Positions 25,164-34,090 of a DNA stretch of 57,347 bases are shown one piece after another (the first letter of the stretch is position 1; each line of letters begins with the position of its first letter). The stretch covers positions 1 through 57,347 of the forward strand of contig JAKLKA010000034.1 in NCBI GenBank assembly GCA_023150915.1, in the 5' to 3' direction. The notes beneath the pieces were generated by a model. That model worked only from the letters and a program-made list of their open reading frames with translations. It was not told the origin of the DNA and did not search any database. A program made the position numbers and the translations under genes. The DNA is from Polyangiaceae bacterium (GTDB lineage Bacteria > Myxococcota_A > Polyangia > Polyangiales > Polyangiaceae).

Positions 25164-27986
25164 TCAGTCTTCTTGTTCGCGCGCCAGGCGCACACCGCGC
25201 TCGTCCTGGATCAGCTGAGCGCCCTCGATCAGATCACGTTCCCGTTCGAGGCCCGGGGCGCTGGCGCCGGGCACCGGGCCAGGGCTCGGGTCCGTGCTCG
25301 GCCCGGGCGCGGGCGGCGGGCTCGACCGCTCGGTGGATTCCGGCTTGAAGTAGATGACCTGCTTCCAGCTGCGCGAGATCATGTCGGCGAACACGACCAA
25401 CAGGTCACCGCGCTTGCTACGCTCGAGCGCGGCCGCGATGGCCGCCTGCTCGTCGGGGATGACCTCGATCTGCTCCGCGGGATAGCCGGCGAGCAGCAGC
25501 TCTTCCTGCATCATCAGCGGAACCTCGTCCGGCGCCCTGCCACGGAGATCGTCGTCCCGCCTCAAGATCAGGTGATCGAAGGCCTTGCCCGCGATCCGCG
25601 CCATGGCGCGAATGTCCTCGTCGCGACGATCACCGGGCCCCGCGAGCACGCAGATGCGGCGGCCGCTGCACTCGAGCTTCGACGCCAGGTCGGCCATCAC
25701 CTGCACCGCCGCCGGGTTGTGTGCATAGTCGAGGATCACCTTGAACGGCAGATCGTTGAACACGTTGGTGCGCCCCGGTACCTGGAAATACGAGGTGTCG
25801 AAGGTGCGCAGCCCCTGGCGGATGTTCTCGATCTTCACCCCCATGGCGTAGGCCATGACCGCGGCGAACATCGCGTTCTGGACGTTGTGGAGCGCCTTGC
25901 CCTCGAACGTCGCCGGGATCAGGTGGGTCCAGAGCAGGGGCAAATGCGCGCCCTTGTCGTAGAGCGTGATCATCTGACCGTTGATGCCCTCTTCGAGCAC
26001 GACCGCGAGCCCGCCGGCGCGCAGGTGCTGGCGGACCAGCTCGTGGCGCGGGTTCATCGTGACGTAGGCGATGCGCGCGGCGTGGGTGTGGTCGGCCATG
26101 CGCAGGCAGAGACGATCGTCGGCGTTCAGCACGGCGCAGTCGCGCGTGACCTCGACCACGATGCGCTTCACCTCTGCGAGCTGCTCGAGCGTGGTGACGC
26201 CCTTCGAGTCGAGGTGATCGGCCGTGACGTTCAGCACCGCGCCGACGTTGCAGCTGCGATAGCCCATGCCCGCGCGCAGCAGGCCACCGCGTGCCGTCTC
26301 GAGCACCGCGAGATCGACCGACGGATCCCTGAGCACCATCTGAGCCGAGCGGGGACCGGTCATGTCGCCCGCAACCGTGCGCTCGCCGTCGATGTAGACG
26401 CCGTCGGTGGTCGCCAGGCCGACCGTGTGCCCGTTCATCTTCTGGATGTGCGCCAGCATCCTCGCGGTGGTCGTCTTGCCGTTCGTGCCCGTGACGGCCG
26501 CGATGGGGATGCGAGAGGGCGCGCCCGGCGGAAACAGCGTGTCCATCACCGGCCCGGCCACGTCGCGCGACTTGCCCTCGGTGGGAGCGACGTGCATGCG
26601 GAACCCGGGTGCCGCATTGACCTCGCAGATCCCACCGCCGACCTCGCGATAGCTCTCGCTGACGTCCGGGGTGATGAAGTCGACCCCGCACACGTCCAGG
26701 CCGATGGCCTTGGCAGCGCGAATGACCATCTCGCGGTTGTCCGGGTGAACGACGTCCGTGAGATCGATGGCAGTGCCTCCGGTCGAGAGATTGCCGGTGC
26801 CCCGCAAGAAGAAGGTCTCGCCGCGGGGAAGCACCGTGTCCCTGGTGACGCCCTTGGCCTCCATCAGGCGCTCGGCCTGCGCGTCGAGCTCGATCCGCGT
26901 CAGAACCTTCTCGTGGCCGATGCCGCGGCGCGGATCGGCGTTCACCAGCTCGACCAGCGCCGCGATGCTGTGCTCGCCGTCGCCGACGACGTGGCCGGGA
27001 ACGCGCTTCGCCACCGCGACCAGCTCGCCCCCCACCACCAGCATGCGGTGATCGAACCCCGAGAGGAACGACTCGACGACGATGCTGCGGGCGTGCTCGC
27101 GCGCCTTCTCGAAGGCGGCGCGCACCTCGGCTTCAGTGCCCAGGTCGAGAGACACACCGCGCCCGTGGTTCGCGTCCAGGGGCTTGACCACGACGGGGTA
27201 GCCCAGGCGACGGGCGGCCCGGACGGCGCCGTCGGCGCTTCGCACCAGCTCCTGGCGCGGAACCGGCAGGCCGAGGTCACCGAGGATGCGGTTCGTCTCT
27301 TCCTTGTCGGAGGCGATGGAGACCGCGATGTGACGCGTCTCGCTGGTGACGGTGGCCTGGATCCGCTTCTGGTACTTGCCGTGCCCGAACTGGATCAGGC
27401 TGTAGTCGTTGAGCCGCATCCAGGGGATGTCGCGCGCCTCTGCGGCACGCACCAGCGCGCCCGTGGACGGGCCGAGCTGGCGCCGCTGCGCGAAAGCGAT
27501 GAGCTCGACCAGCTCTTTCTCGAAGTCGAAGGCTGGTTCTTCGGGGGCCTGGCTGGGTGCTCGCAGCTCTTCCGGGAGCAGGTGGTGGAGCAGCTTCAGC
27601 GCGAGCTCCCCGGCGGCCTCGGCCACGCGCTCTTCCTCGTATTCGTAGACGACGTGGTACCGGCCCGGCGTGCCCTCGCTGCGCGTCTTGCCGAACACGA
27701 CCTTCGCGCCCGTGAGCTGTTGCAGCTCGATGGCCACGTGCTCGAGCACGTGACCGAGCCAGGTTCCTCCGTCTTCGGTCAGCCGCCGGACGAAACCGCC
27801 TTCGGTACCGAAGGAACAGGTGTGGCTGGAGAGCGTTGGGATGGCCGCGAGCAGCCCCTGGTTGAAGCCGGGGATCTTCGCGCTGGGCCACGCTTCGAGC
27901 ACGCCGAGATCCACCGTCAGGCGAACGACCGGGAAGTGCGCATACAGGCTGGGGCCGCGGTAGACGCGGCGCTCGAGAAGTTCCAT
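25164..27986 (-). CDS. cphA: Cyanophycin synthetase
   Basis: A 940-residue three-domain enzyme that makes multi-L-arginyl-poly-L-aspartate from Asp, Arg and ATP without a ribosome. N-terminal domain ~1-160; ATP-grasp domain ~205-470 (adds Asp: YPVVVKPLDANHGRGV, GVDFITPD, ICEVNAAPGFRMH); Mur-ligase domain ~490-890 (adds Arg: GTNGKTT 500-506, MTGPRSAQMVLRDPSVDLAVLETARGG, DYAHNPAAV, LAGPGDRRDEDI). Length is slightly above the usual ~870-900 because of a Pro-rich C-terminal tail (SSPPPAPGPSTDPSPGP). Eight nucleotides separate it from cphB. Expected to be cytoplasmic and associated with insoluble granules. Confidence 0.96.
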   Translation of the reverse strand: MELLERRVYRGPSLYAHFPVVRLTVDLGVLEAWPSAKIPGFNQGLLAAIPTLSSHTCSFGTEGGFVRRLTEDGGTWLGHVLEHVAIELQQLTGAKVVFGKTRSEGTPGRYHVVYEYEEERVAEAAGELALKLLHHLLPEELRAPSQAPEEPAFDFEKELVELIAFAQRRQLGPSTGALVRAAEARDIPWMRLNDYSLIQFGHGKYQKRIQATVTSETRHIAVSIASDKEETNRILGDLGLPVPRQELVRSADGAVRAARRLGYPVVVKPLDANHGRGVSLDLGTEAEVRAAFEKAREHARSIVVESFLSGFDHRMLVVGGELVAVAKRVPGHVVGDGEHSIAALVELVNADPRRGIGHEKVLTRIELDAQAERLMEAKGVTRDTVLPRGETFFLRGTGNLSTGGTAIDLTDVVHPDNREMVIRAAKAIGLDVCGVDFITPDVSESYREVGGGICEVNAAPGFRMHVAPTEGKSRDVAGPVMDTLFPPGAPSRIPIAAVTGTNGKTTTARMLAHIQKMNGHTVGLATTDGVYIDGERTVAGDMTGPRSAQMVLRDPSVDLAVLETARGGLLRAGMGYRSCNVGAVLNVTADHLDSKGVTTLEQLAEVKRIVVEVTRDCAVLNADDRLCLRMADHTHAARIAYVTMNPRHELVRQHLRAGGLAVVLEEGINGQMITLYDKGAHLPLLWTHLIPATFEGKALHNVQNAMFAAVMAYAMGVKIENIRQGLRTFDTSYFQVPGRTNVFNDLPFKVILDYAHNPAAVQVMADLASKLECSGRRICVLAGPGDRRDEDIRAMARIAGKAFDHLILRRDDDLRGRAPDEVPLMMQEELLLAGYPAEQIEVIPDEQAAIAAALERSKRGDLLVVFADMISRSWKQVIYFKPESTERSSPPPAPGPSTDPSPGPVPGASAPGLERERDLIEGAQLIQDERGVRLAREQED

Positions 27987-27994
27987 CGGAGTCC

Positions 27995-28822
27995 TCAGTC
28001 AGCGCGCGGCGACGCGCGCCGGGTTTCGAGATCGAAGGTGCCCCCTTCGATCAACACGTGCAGCCGAACGTTCGTCATACACACGGGATGGCCCTGCTTC
28101 GCCTCGGCTATGGACGAGTGTCCGAGCTCGGAGGCGTCGATGATGGTGAGCGCGCCCGTCCCCACCACGGTGAGGTTGCGCTCGTGGTCGATGAACGCGG
28201 CGGTGTCCTCGTCGAGACCGATCCCCACGGCGAAGGGATTGTAGGCCAGCGCCGTGAGCAGGCGGCCCAGCCGATCGCGCTGGCGAAAGTGCTGATCGAT
28301 CACGAAGCGGTTCGTGAGACCGAAGCCCGGCACGAGCGCCACGGCACCAGCGTGGGGGGAGTGACCCTCCGCGCCGAAGGCGATCATGTGCTCGCTCAGG
28401 ATGGCAGCCCCGGCGCTGGTGCCAGCGACGGCGACGCCGCGGGCGTTCGCGCGGCGAATGGCCTGCGCCACCGGCGTCCCGCCTAGAATGGTCGTCAGCC
28501 GCAGCTGATTGCCGCCGGTGACGAAGATGCCGTCCGCCGCCTCGATGTAGTCGAGCCACTCGCGCTTGGCCGCGTCGTCACGCGAAGCCAGGGGAAGGGC
28601 CTTGGCCTCGTCCGCGCCCAGCTTGCGGAACAAGCGCTCGTAGCGGCGCCCCGTGTCCTCGAGCTTCGAGGCGGTGGGGATGATCACGATGCGCGAGCCC
28701 TCACCGCCCGAGACGTCCAGGAACCGGCGCAGGATGCTGGCCACGCCTTCCTTGTCTTCCGCGCCGCCGATGGGGACGATGTAGCCCCGCTTGTCGTCAC
28801 CCTCGATCTTCGCTGGGCTCAT
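27995..28822 (-). CDS. cphB: Cyanophycinase
   Basis: A 275-residue serine exopeptidase of family S51 that releases beta-Asp-Arg dipeptides from cyanophycin. The nucleophile is S136 in the elbow GTSAGAA; GYIVPIGGAEDKE at the N-terminus, FVTGGNQLRLT and GIGLDEDTAAFI are family signatures. Length is normal (~270). ATG 28822 overlaps the stop of the upstream dipeptidase gene (28819-28822). Without a signal peptide it acts in the cytoplasm on stored polymer. Confidence 0.95.
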   Translation of the reverse strand: MSPAKIEGDDKRGYIVPIGGAEDKEGVASILRRFLDVSGGEGSRIVIIPTASKLEDTGRRYERLFRKLGADEAKALPLASRDDAAKREWLDYIEAADGIFVTGGNQLRLTTILGGTPVAQAIRRANARGVAVAGTSAGAAILSEHMIAFGAEGHSPHAGAVALVPGFGLTNRFVIDQHFRQRDRLGRLLTALAYNPFAVGIGLDEDTAAFIDHERNLTVVGTGALTIIDASELGHSSIAEAKQGHPVCMTNVRLHVLIEGGTFDLETRRASPRAD

Positions 28823-30012
28823 CTGACTCTTCTCGCTGGTGGCCCCTCGAATGTACCGAAAGCAATCGGCTCGCCGGAGCGAACCAGGAACCGTCCGCGG
28901 GCCATCACCTCGCGTATGCGATGGCTGTCGTCAAGGACAACGAGATCGGCGTCCGAGCCGACGAAAATCCGGCCCTTGCGCGCGAGGCGCAGGGCGTCGG
29001 CGACGTTCGCGGTGAACACCGGCAGCACCCGCTCGAGCGCCTGGCCGCTCTCGAGCAGGGCTGCCAGGGTCTCGGCCAGGGCGCCGGGGGAGCCGACGTC
29101 CATGGCCGCCACGCGGCCGTCGGCATCGAACGTCGGCAGGCATCCGCCACCATCGGAGCTCACCGTCAGCCGCGCGTGCGGCGCGCCCGACTCGCAGTAC
29201 GCAGCGATGGCGTCGGCGGCCGAGAGCGCGTCTTCCCCCTCGGCCACGGGGAACGCGGTAACGTCGATGCACGAGCCCCGCCGCGCCAGCTCGAGCGCTT
29301 CAGCAAACAAGCCCCGCTTCCGGTTGACGTGCGTCGGGTAGAGCACGCGCGCGGGGAGCTCCGTGTCGCCCAGCAGGCGGCGGACGGGCTCGAGCCCGCG
29401 CGGGCCGTCACCCAGGTGCAAGTGCAACACGCCGGCCTTTCCGCTCATCAGCCCGGCGACGTGACAGTCCGCGGCCAGGCGCGCCAGCTCGTCCAGTGTG
29501 GGCTGGGACGAGCGGTGATCGCTGATCGCGACCTCGCCGGCGCCGATGATCGGATCGACGAAGACGATGTCCGACCGCACGCTGCCGGTCAGCGTCACGG
29601 GGGGAACCTGATAGCCCCCGGTCCAGCACCAGGCCGACAGCCCCAGCTCGCGCAGGGCGAGCGTCGATGCCACGAGCCCAGCGACCGATCGCGTCGTGCA
29701 GTCCGTGCCGAGCACGCCGACCACACTCGTGACGCCCCCTCGCGTGAGCTGGGTGAGCGCGACCTCCGGGACCCGCGAGGCCGGCCCCGACTCCCCACCA
29801 CCACCGGTGACGTGCACGTGCGCGTCGATCAGACCGGGGATCACCCGCGCCCCGCCCAGATCGACGACCTCACACAGGCTGGGATCGATCGCGGGCGGCT
29901 CGACCTGGACAGCCAAGATGCGCCCGCCACCCACCAGCACGTGGCACGGGCCGCGCGGCTCGGGGGCGAACAGCCGGGCATTCCTGAGCAGCGTGAGAGG
30001 CAACGACGCCAC
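28819..30012 (-). CDS. iadA: Isoaspartyl dipeptidase (beta-aspartyl-peptidase)
   Basis: A 397-residue amidohydrolase-fold enzyme. Metal site H65-x-H67 in LIDAHVHVTGGGGE, the GKAGVLHLHLGDG segment, YPTHVNR, and SSDGGG near residue 265 match IadA. It splits beta-Asp dipeptides; in this operon the natural substrate would be beta-Asp-Arg from CphB, giving free Asp and Arg. I chose GTG 30012 (preceded by GAAGG) because it gives the normal family length; the frame is open about 118 codons further upstream, but that part is antisense to the MFS gene and lacks family features. First gene of the cyanophycin operon. Confidence 0.92.
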   Translation of the reverse strand: MASLPLTLLRNARLFAPEPRGPCHVLVGGGRILAVQVEPPAIDPSLCEVVDLGGARVIPGLIDAHVHVTGGGGESGPASRVPEVALTQLTRGGVTSVVGVLGTDCTTRSVAGLVASTLALRELGLSAWCWTGGYQVPPVTLTGSVRSDIVFVDPIIGAGEVAISDHRSSQPTLDELARLAADCHVAGLMSGKAGVLHLHLGDGPRGLEPVRRLLGDTELPARVLYPTHVNRKRGLFAEALELARRGSCIDVTAFPVAEGEDALSAADAIAAYCESGAPHARLTVSSDGGGCLPTFDADGRVAAMDVGSPGALAETLAALLESGQALERVLPVFTANVADALRLARKGRIFVGSDADLVVLDDSHRIREVMARGRFLVRSGEPIAFGTFEGPPARRVR

Positions 30013-30082
30013 GCTGCCTTCTAGATCACCGCCGGCGTTTCGGCGACAGTATTCGCGACGGCCCCTGCTAGGCTCGCGCACC

Positions 30083-31309
30083 TTGGCCCGACAGAGCCGG
30101 CGCTCCGCCGCGATGCCGTTCGTGATGATCGCGGTGCTGATCGACATGGTGTCGATCGGCCTGATCGTGCCCGTGCTCCCGCTCTTGGTGGGCTCTTTCA
30201 CCTCTTCGCCGGCTGAGCAGTCGTTCTGGTACGGCGTGGTCGCCCTGGCGTTCGGCAGCGCCAACTTCTTTGCGTCGCCGCTGCTGGGCGCGCTGTCGGA
30301 TGCGCACGGGCGTAGACCGGTGATGCTGCTCGGCTTCGGGGCGCTTGCGCTCACCTTCTTCGCCACTGCCTTCGCGACCGAGCTCTGGATGCTGATCGTG
30401 GCGCGCGCGATCGGCGGCGCGATGCAGGCGAACGTCTCGGTCGCGCACGCCTACGTGGCCGACATCACGCCCCCAGAGGACCGGGCACGGCGCTTCGGGA
30501 TGCTGGGCGCGATGTTCGGGATCGGGTTCATCCTGGGCCCCGTGCTCGGAGGGTTCCTCGGGGCGATCCGCTTGCAGCTTCCGTTTCTGGTCGCCGGCAC
30601 CCTCGCCATCGCCAACCTGGCCTACGGAGTGCTCGTCGTGCCCGAGTCCTTGGCACGCGACGACCGGCGGGCGTTCACCTGGAACAACGTGACCCCGCTC
30701 GGATCGCTCAGGGCACTGGCTCGGCTCGAGGGCGTGGGCGGCCTGGTCACGGTGATCGCGTGCAGCGGCCTCGCACAGTTCGTGACCTACACGACCTGGG
30801 TGCTGTACTCGAAGTTCAAGTTCGGCTGGGGCCCGCGTGAAAACGGCTGGGCGCTCGCCGCCTTCGGCCTTGCCTCGGTGATCGGTCAGGGCTTCCTGCT
30901 CGGGCGCCTCTTGAAGGTCTTCTCTCCGCGGCGACTGGCGCTGTTCGGCCTGGTGTCGTCGACGCTGGCCTACGCTGCCTTCGGCGCAGTCACCGAAGGC
31001 TGGATGCTCTTCGTGGTGATCGCGCTGAACCTACTCGGGACCACCGTGGCGGCAAACATGCAGAGCATCGTCTCCGGCGCCGCGAGCGCTCAGAACCAGG
31101 GCCAGACCATGGGCGCGGTGAGCTCTCTGAACAGTCTGACGGCTGTCTTCGCCCCCGCGCTGGCGGGTCCACTGATGGCGATGGTCTCGCACTACCCGCG
31201 CGGGGACGTGCGCATGGGCGCGCCGTTCTTCTTCTGCGCGCTGCTCCAGGGCGCTGCGTTCGTGCTGGCGGCGCGGCACTTCCGCCGGGAGCTTGCGGCG
31301 GAGCGCTAG
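30083..31309 (+). CDS. MFS transporter, TetA-like
   Basis: A 408-residue transporter with 12 predicted helices. Signature loop 2-3 motif [16 protein letters not shown] and the TetA-type continuation [54 protein letters not shown] identify the drug:H+ antiporter-1 (TCR/Tet) group. Start taken as TTG 30083 so that charged residues precede helix 1; ATG 30113 ([11 protein letters not shown]) is the alternative. Divergent from the cyanophycin operon with only ~70 bp between starts, so promoters overlap. Substrate unknown. Confidence 0.9.
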   Translation: MARQSRRSAAMPFVMIAVLIDMVSIGLIVPVLPLLVGSFTSSPAEQSFWYGVVALAFGSANFFASPLLGALSDAHGRRPVMLLGFGALALTFFATAFATELWMLIVARAIGGAMQANVSVAHAYVADITPPEDRARRFGMLGAMFGIGFILGPVLGGFLGAIRLQLPFLVAGTLAIANLAYGVLVVPESLARDDRRAFTWNNVTPLGSLRALARLEGVGGLVTVIACSGLAQFVTYTTWVLYSKFKFGWGPRENGWALAAFGLASVIGQGFLLGRLLKVFSPRRLALFGLVSSTLAYAAFGAVTEGWMLFVVIALNLLGTTVAANMQSIVSGAASAQNQGQTMGAVSSLNSLTAVFAPALAGPLMAMVSHYPRGDVRMGAPFFFCALLQGAAFVLAARHFRRELAAER

Positions 31310-31346
31310 TCCTGCGATCGTGCTGGTCGTGATGGGGTCAGAACGG

Positions 31347-32006
31347 ATGCGCTCCACGATCGCCGCTCTGTTCTGCTCTGCGCTGGTGACGTTCCCCACG
31401 GCCGCTGTTCGGGCACAGCCGCCGGGCACGGCTGAAGACCCGAGCGCCCGGACTCACGACGGTTTCTATCTTCGGCTGAGCCTCGGCGGTGGCGCGCTCC
31501 GCGCGAAGTTCCAGGGCGGCGACACCGCCCCGGACGCCGATGCGGACGGGGGCGCCGCAATGCTCGACGTCTTGCTCGGGGGAACGCCGGCGCCGGGCCT
31601 GGTGGTCGGCGGCGGCTACCAGTTCGAGATGGCGCAAGACGCCGACTACGAGCTCGGGACGAGCACCGGCTCGTCGGGGACCCTCGCCCGGGGAGTGATC
31701 GGACCGTTCGTCGAGTGGTTCCCTGATCGCCACGGCGGCTTCAGCGTCGGCCTGCTCGCCGGGTATTCCCTCTTGCAGCTTCGCACCCCGACCATCCGCA
31801 TCTTCGGCACCGAATTCGGAGGAGACATTCGCTCCCTCGGCGTCGGTGGCAACCTCTGGGTGGGCTACGCGCACTGGCTGGCGAACCAGTGGTCCCTGGG
31901 TCTCGCGGCGCGCGCCGGGCTGTCGACCACCAAGAACACCGAAGATTCCAGTCAAAGCGGCTCGGTAACCAGCTGGGGCGTGCTCATCTCGGCGGTTCAC
32001 CACTGA
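31347..32006 (+). CDS. Outer-membrane beta-barrel-like protein, tandem copy 1
   Basis: A 219-residue protein with a Sec signal (STIAALFCSALVTFPTAAVRA) and alternating strands (FYLRLSLGGGALRAKF, LVVGGGYQFEM, FSVGLLAGYSLLQL, NLWVGYAHWLANQWSLGLAARAGLS). Start ATG 31347 gives a clean signal peptide; ATG 31332 is the alternative. It resembles the next gene in layout and in the paired motifs GFYLRL/GVYVRL and EWFPDRHGGFSVGL/DFYPDPRGGLHFEL, so the two are paralogues. Confidence 0.75.
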   Translation: MRSTIAALFCSALVTFPTAAVRAQPPGTAEDPSARTHDGFYLRLSLGGGALRAKFQGGDTAPDADADGGAAMLDVLLGGTPAPGLVVGGGYQFEMAQDADYELGTSTGSSGTLARGVIGPFVEWFPDRHGGFSVGLLAGYSLLQLRTPTIRIFGTEFGGDIRSLGVGGNLWVGYAHWLANQWSLGLAARAGLSTTKNTEDSSQSGSVTSWGVLISAVHH

Positions 32007-32031
32007 CGCCTCGCTGAGTTACGCTGCGAAG

Positions 32032-32706
32032 ATGAGCTCGACTCGGGGGTCAGCCGCGTTGGTCGGTCTCGCGGTGCTGCTCCTGGCGGCGCACGCGGGC
32101 GCCGCCGACCCGCCGCGGCAGCCCGGGGAGTACTTCCACGACGGCGTGTACGTGCGCCTCGGCGCCGGCGTCGGCGTGGTTCGCGACAGCGTCCGCATGC
32201 GGCAGACCGGGGCTTTCGGGTTCGAGCAAGAAGGGACCGTGACCGGCTTCGGGCAAGCCAACGAGCTCGCAGTGGGCGGTGCCCTCGCCCCGGGGTTGAT
32301 CCTGGCGGGCGGGTTCTTCCTCAACGCTGCCTACGGTGTCAGCGCGGACTTCGGCGACGTGGACACGGTCGTGTCCGACGGCTACGCCGTGGTGACCTTC
32401 GGACCGATGGTGGACTTCTACCCGGACCCGCGCGGAGGCCTGCACTTCGAACTGGGCTTCGGGCTCGGCGCCACCAGCGGGGTGGCGCCGAAGTCCCTCG
32501 ACGATCCAGGCGGCGCGAGCGGGTACGGCGTGGCGATCGGCGCGGGCTACGAGTGGTGGATCGCCAAGCAATGGGCGATGGGCGCGCTCCTTCGCCTGCA
32601 GCACGTCCAGGCCGAAGACAACATCGTGACGCTGCTCGGCCCCGAGTTCGACGCCGACCACTCTGCCAACGCCCTCGGCTTGATGTTCACCGCCACGTTC
32701 AACTGA
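32032..32706 (+). CDS. Outer-membrane beta-barrel-like protein, tandem copy 2
   Basis: A 224-residue protein with signal peptide (VGLAVLLLAAHAGAA) and repeated amphipathic strands ending in NALGLMFTATFN, a terminal-aromatic-type barrel end. Paralogue of the gene 25 nt upstream. Its 3' end overlaps a minus-strand 41-codon frame by 8 nt. Confidence 0.75.
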   Translation: MSSTRGSAALVGLAVLLLAAHAGAADPPRQPGEYFHDGVYVRLGAGVGVVRDSVRMRQTGAFGFEQEGTVTGFGQANELAVGGALAPGLILAGGFFLNAAYGVSADFGDVDTVVSDGYAVVTFGPMVDFYPDPRGGLHFELGFGLGATSGVAPKSLDDPGGASGYGVAIGAGYEWWIAKQWAMGALLRLQHVQAEDNIVTLLGPEFDADHSANALGLMFTATFN

Positions 32707-32824
32707 GGTGCTCTGTCGGCTCGGGCCCCTTGCGCGCCACGTCGGCCAGGTGGTCGCGGTCGAGCATCTCCCAGACCTCGCGCTGCTGCTCAGGCGTCAT
32801 GACAACATCTGTCTGTTCTCGCAT
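32699..32824 (-). CDS. Small 41-residue protein divergent from AAA gene
   Basis: Reads MREQTDVVMTPEQQREVWEM, then LDRDHLADVARKGPEPTEHL-S. The ATG is preceded at once by GGTGGGAGG, a near-perfect ribosome-binding site, but with only ~1 nt spacing; the in-frame ATG at 32800 is the alternative. Soluble, charged, helical first half. It is divergent from the AAA ATPase gene and shares the AT-rich palindromic gap with it, a layout typical of small regulators or antitoxin-like partners. No family recognised and expression is unproven. Confidence 0.45.
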   Translation of the reverse strand: MREQTDVVMTPEQQREVWEMLDRDHLADVARKGPEPTEHLS

Positions 32825-32838
32825 CCTCCCACCCCAAG

Positions 32839-32872
32839 TTGACGGTTTTCTTTATCATGATAAAAGAAAGTT
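32839..32872 (+). promoter_or_regulatory. AT-rich operator/promoter with 14-bp palindrome
   Basis: TTTATCATGATAAA (32851-32864) is a perfect palindrome within a ~35-bp AT-rich island, striking in this GC-rich window. A TTGACG at 32839 followed after 16 bp by TAAAAG could be a sigma-70-like promoter; the palindrome would lie between the two boxes and could repress it. The downstream ATG is at 32873, so the leader would be nearly absent. Confidence 0.55.
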
Positions 32873-34036
32873 ATGATATCTCGCCGAGTGCCCCTCGAAG
32901 CACTGCCCCGGCAATCGTTCTTCCTCTGGGGGCCTCGTCAGGTTGGGAAGAGCACCTGGCTTCGTCAGATGTACCCCGCGGCCACCTGGGTCGATCTGCT
33001 CGAGACCGACCAGCTGCTCGAGCTCCGCACTCGCCCGGCGCTGCTTCGAGAGCGTCTGTATCGCCTCGAACCGGGTTCCCTGGTGGTCATCGACGAAGTG
33101 CAGAAGGCCCCCGAGCTCCTGGACGAGGTGCATGGGTTGATCGAGAAGCAGCGCCTGGTGTTTGCGCTCTCCGGCTCCAGCGCACGCAAGGTGCGCCGGG
33201 GACACGCCAACCTCCTCGGCGGCCGCGCGCTGCGGCTCGAGATGTTCGGGCTGGTTTCGGCGGAGCTCGGTGACGCTTTCGACCTCGAGCGCGCGCTCAA
33301 CCGAGGGTACCTCCCGAGGCACTACCTGGCCGACGAGACCGACGCGAGCGCGCCCGGCCGGCTGCTGCGCTCCTACGTACAGGACTACTTGAAGGAGGAG
33401 ATCTTGGCGGAAGCGTTGATCCGCAACCTCCCCGCGTTCAGCGCGTTTCTCGCGGCCGCTGCCCTCAGCGACGGCGACATGGTGAACTCCGCCAACATCG
33501 CCCGCGACTGCGGAGTGTCCGCGCCGTCAGTGCGCGAGTACTTTCAGATCCTGGTCGACACCTTGCTCGGCAGGTGGGTCCCGGCATTCACGAAGCGGCC
33601 CAAGCGCCGCGTGATTCAGGCACCGAAGTTCTACTTCACGGACGTCGGGGTGGTGAACCACCTCTCGCGGCGCGGGCGCCTCGAGCCAGGCTCAGAGCTC
33701 TTCGGGAAGGCGTTCGAGAACTGGCTCAGTCACGAGCTCCACGCCTACCGCGAGTACTCTGGCTCCGAGCTCGACATCGCCTACTGGCGCCTGCCAAGTG
33801 GGATAGAGGTGGACTTCCTGCTGACGCCCGCATGGGTCGCCATCGAGGCGAAGGCCGTGGCCAAGGCGACGTCGGAGCACTTGCGCGGGCTGCGCGAGCT
33901 CGCGGTGGACCAGCGCTCGGTGCGACGACGCATCCTCGTGTGTCTGGAGAAGCGTGCGCGCCGCACGGACGACGGCATCGAGATCCTTCCTCACGCCCAG
34001 TTCGCTCGGGCGCTCTGGCGAGGCGAGGTCGCGTGA
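32873..34036 (+). CDS. AAA ATPase with DUF4143 nuclease-like C-terminus
   Basis: A 387-residue protein of the AAA_14/DUF4143 family. Walker A GPRQVGKST (20-28, K26), Walker B SLVVIDEVQK (D74, E75), then ALSGSSARKVRRGHANLLGGRA, a winged-helix-like middle (NSANIARDCGVSAPSVREYFQILVDTLL), and at ~315-335 GIEVDFLLTPAWVAIEAKA, which has the D...E-x-K core of PD-(D/E)XK folds. These proteins are widespread in mobile or accessory DNA; their function is unsettled. The AT-rich promoter and the absence of partners suggest acquisition. Confidence 0.9.
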   Translation: MISRRVPLEALPRQSFFLWGPRQVGKSTWLRQMYPAATWVDLLETDQLLELRTRPALLRERLYRLEPGSLVVIDEVQKAPELLDEVHGLIEKQRLVFALSGSSARKVRRGHANLLGGRALRLEMFGLVSAELGDAFDLERALNRGYLPRHYLADETDASAPGRLLRSYVQDYLKEEILAEALIRNLPAFSAFLAAAALSDGDMVNSANIARDCGVSAPSVREYFQILVDTLLGRWVPAFTKRPKRRVIQAPKFYFTDVGVVNHLSRRGRLEPGSELFGKAFENWLSHELHAYREYSGSELDIAYWRLPSGIEVDFLLTPAWVAIEAKAVAKATSEHLRGLRELAVDQRSVRRRILVCLEKRARRTDDGIEILPHAQFARALWRGEVA

Positions 34037-34090
34037 GTGGGTTCGATGCCGGCCTTCTCCACCCCCCCGATGTTCACGTAAGATGAAACG

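Noticed and set aside
24969-28244. A 1,091-codon plus-strand frame across the cyanophycin operon
   Set aside because: It is the antisense of cphA and neighbours; composition is dominated by His, Arg, Val and Ala with no recognisable fold, whereas the minus strand encodes intact enzymes.
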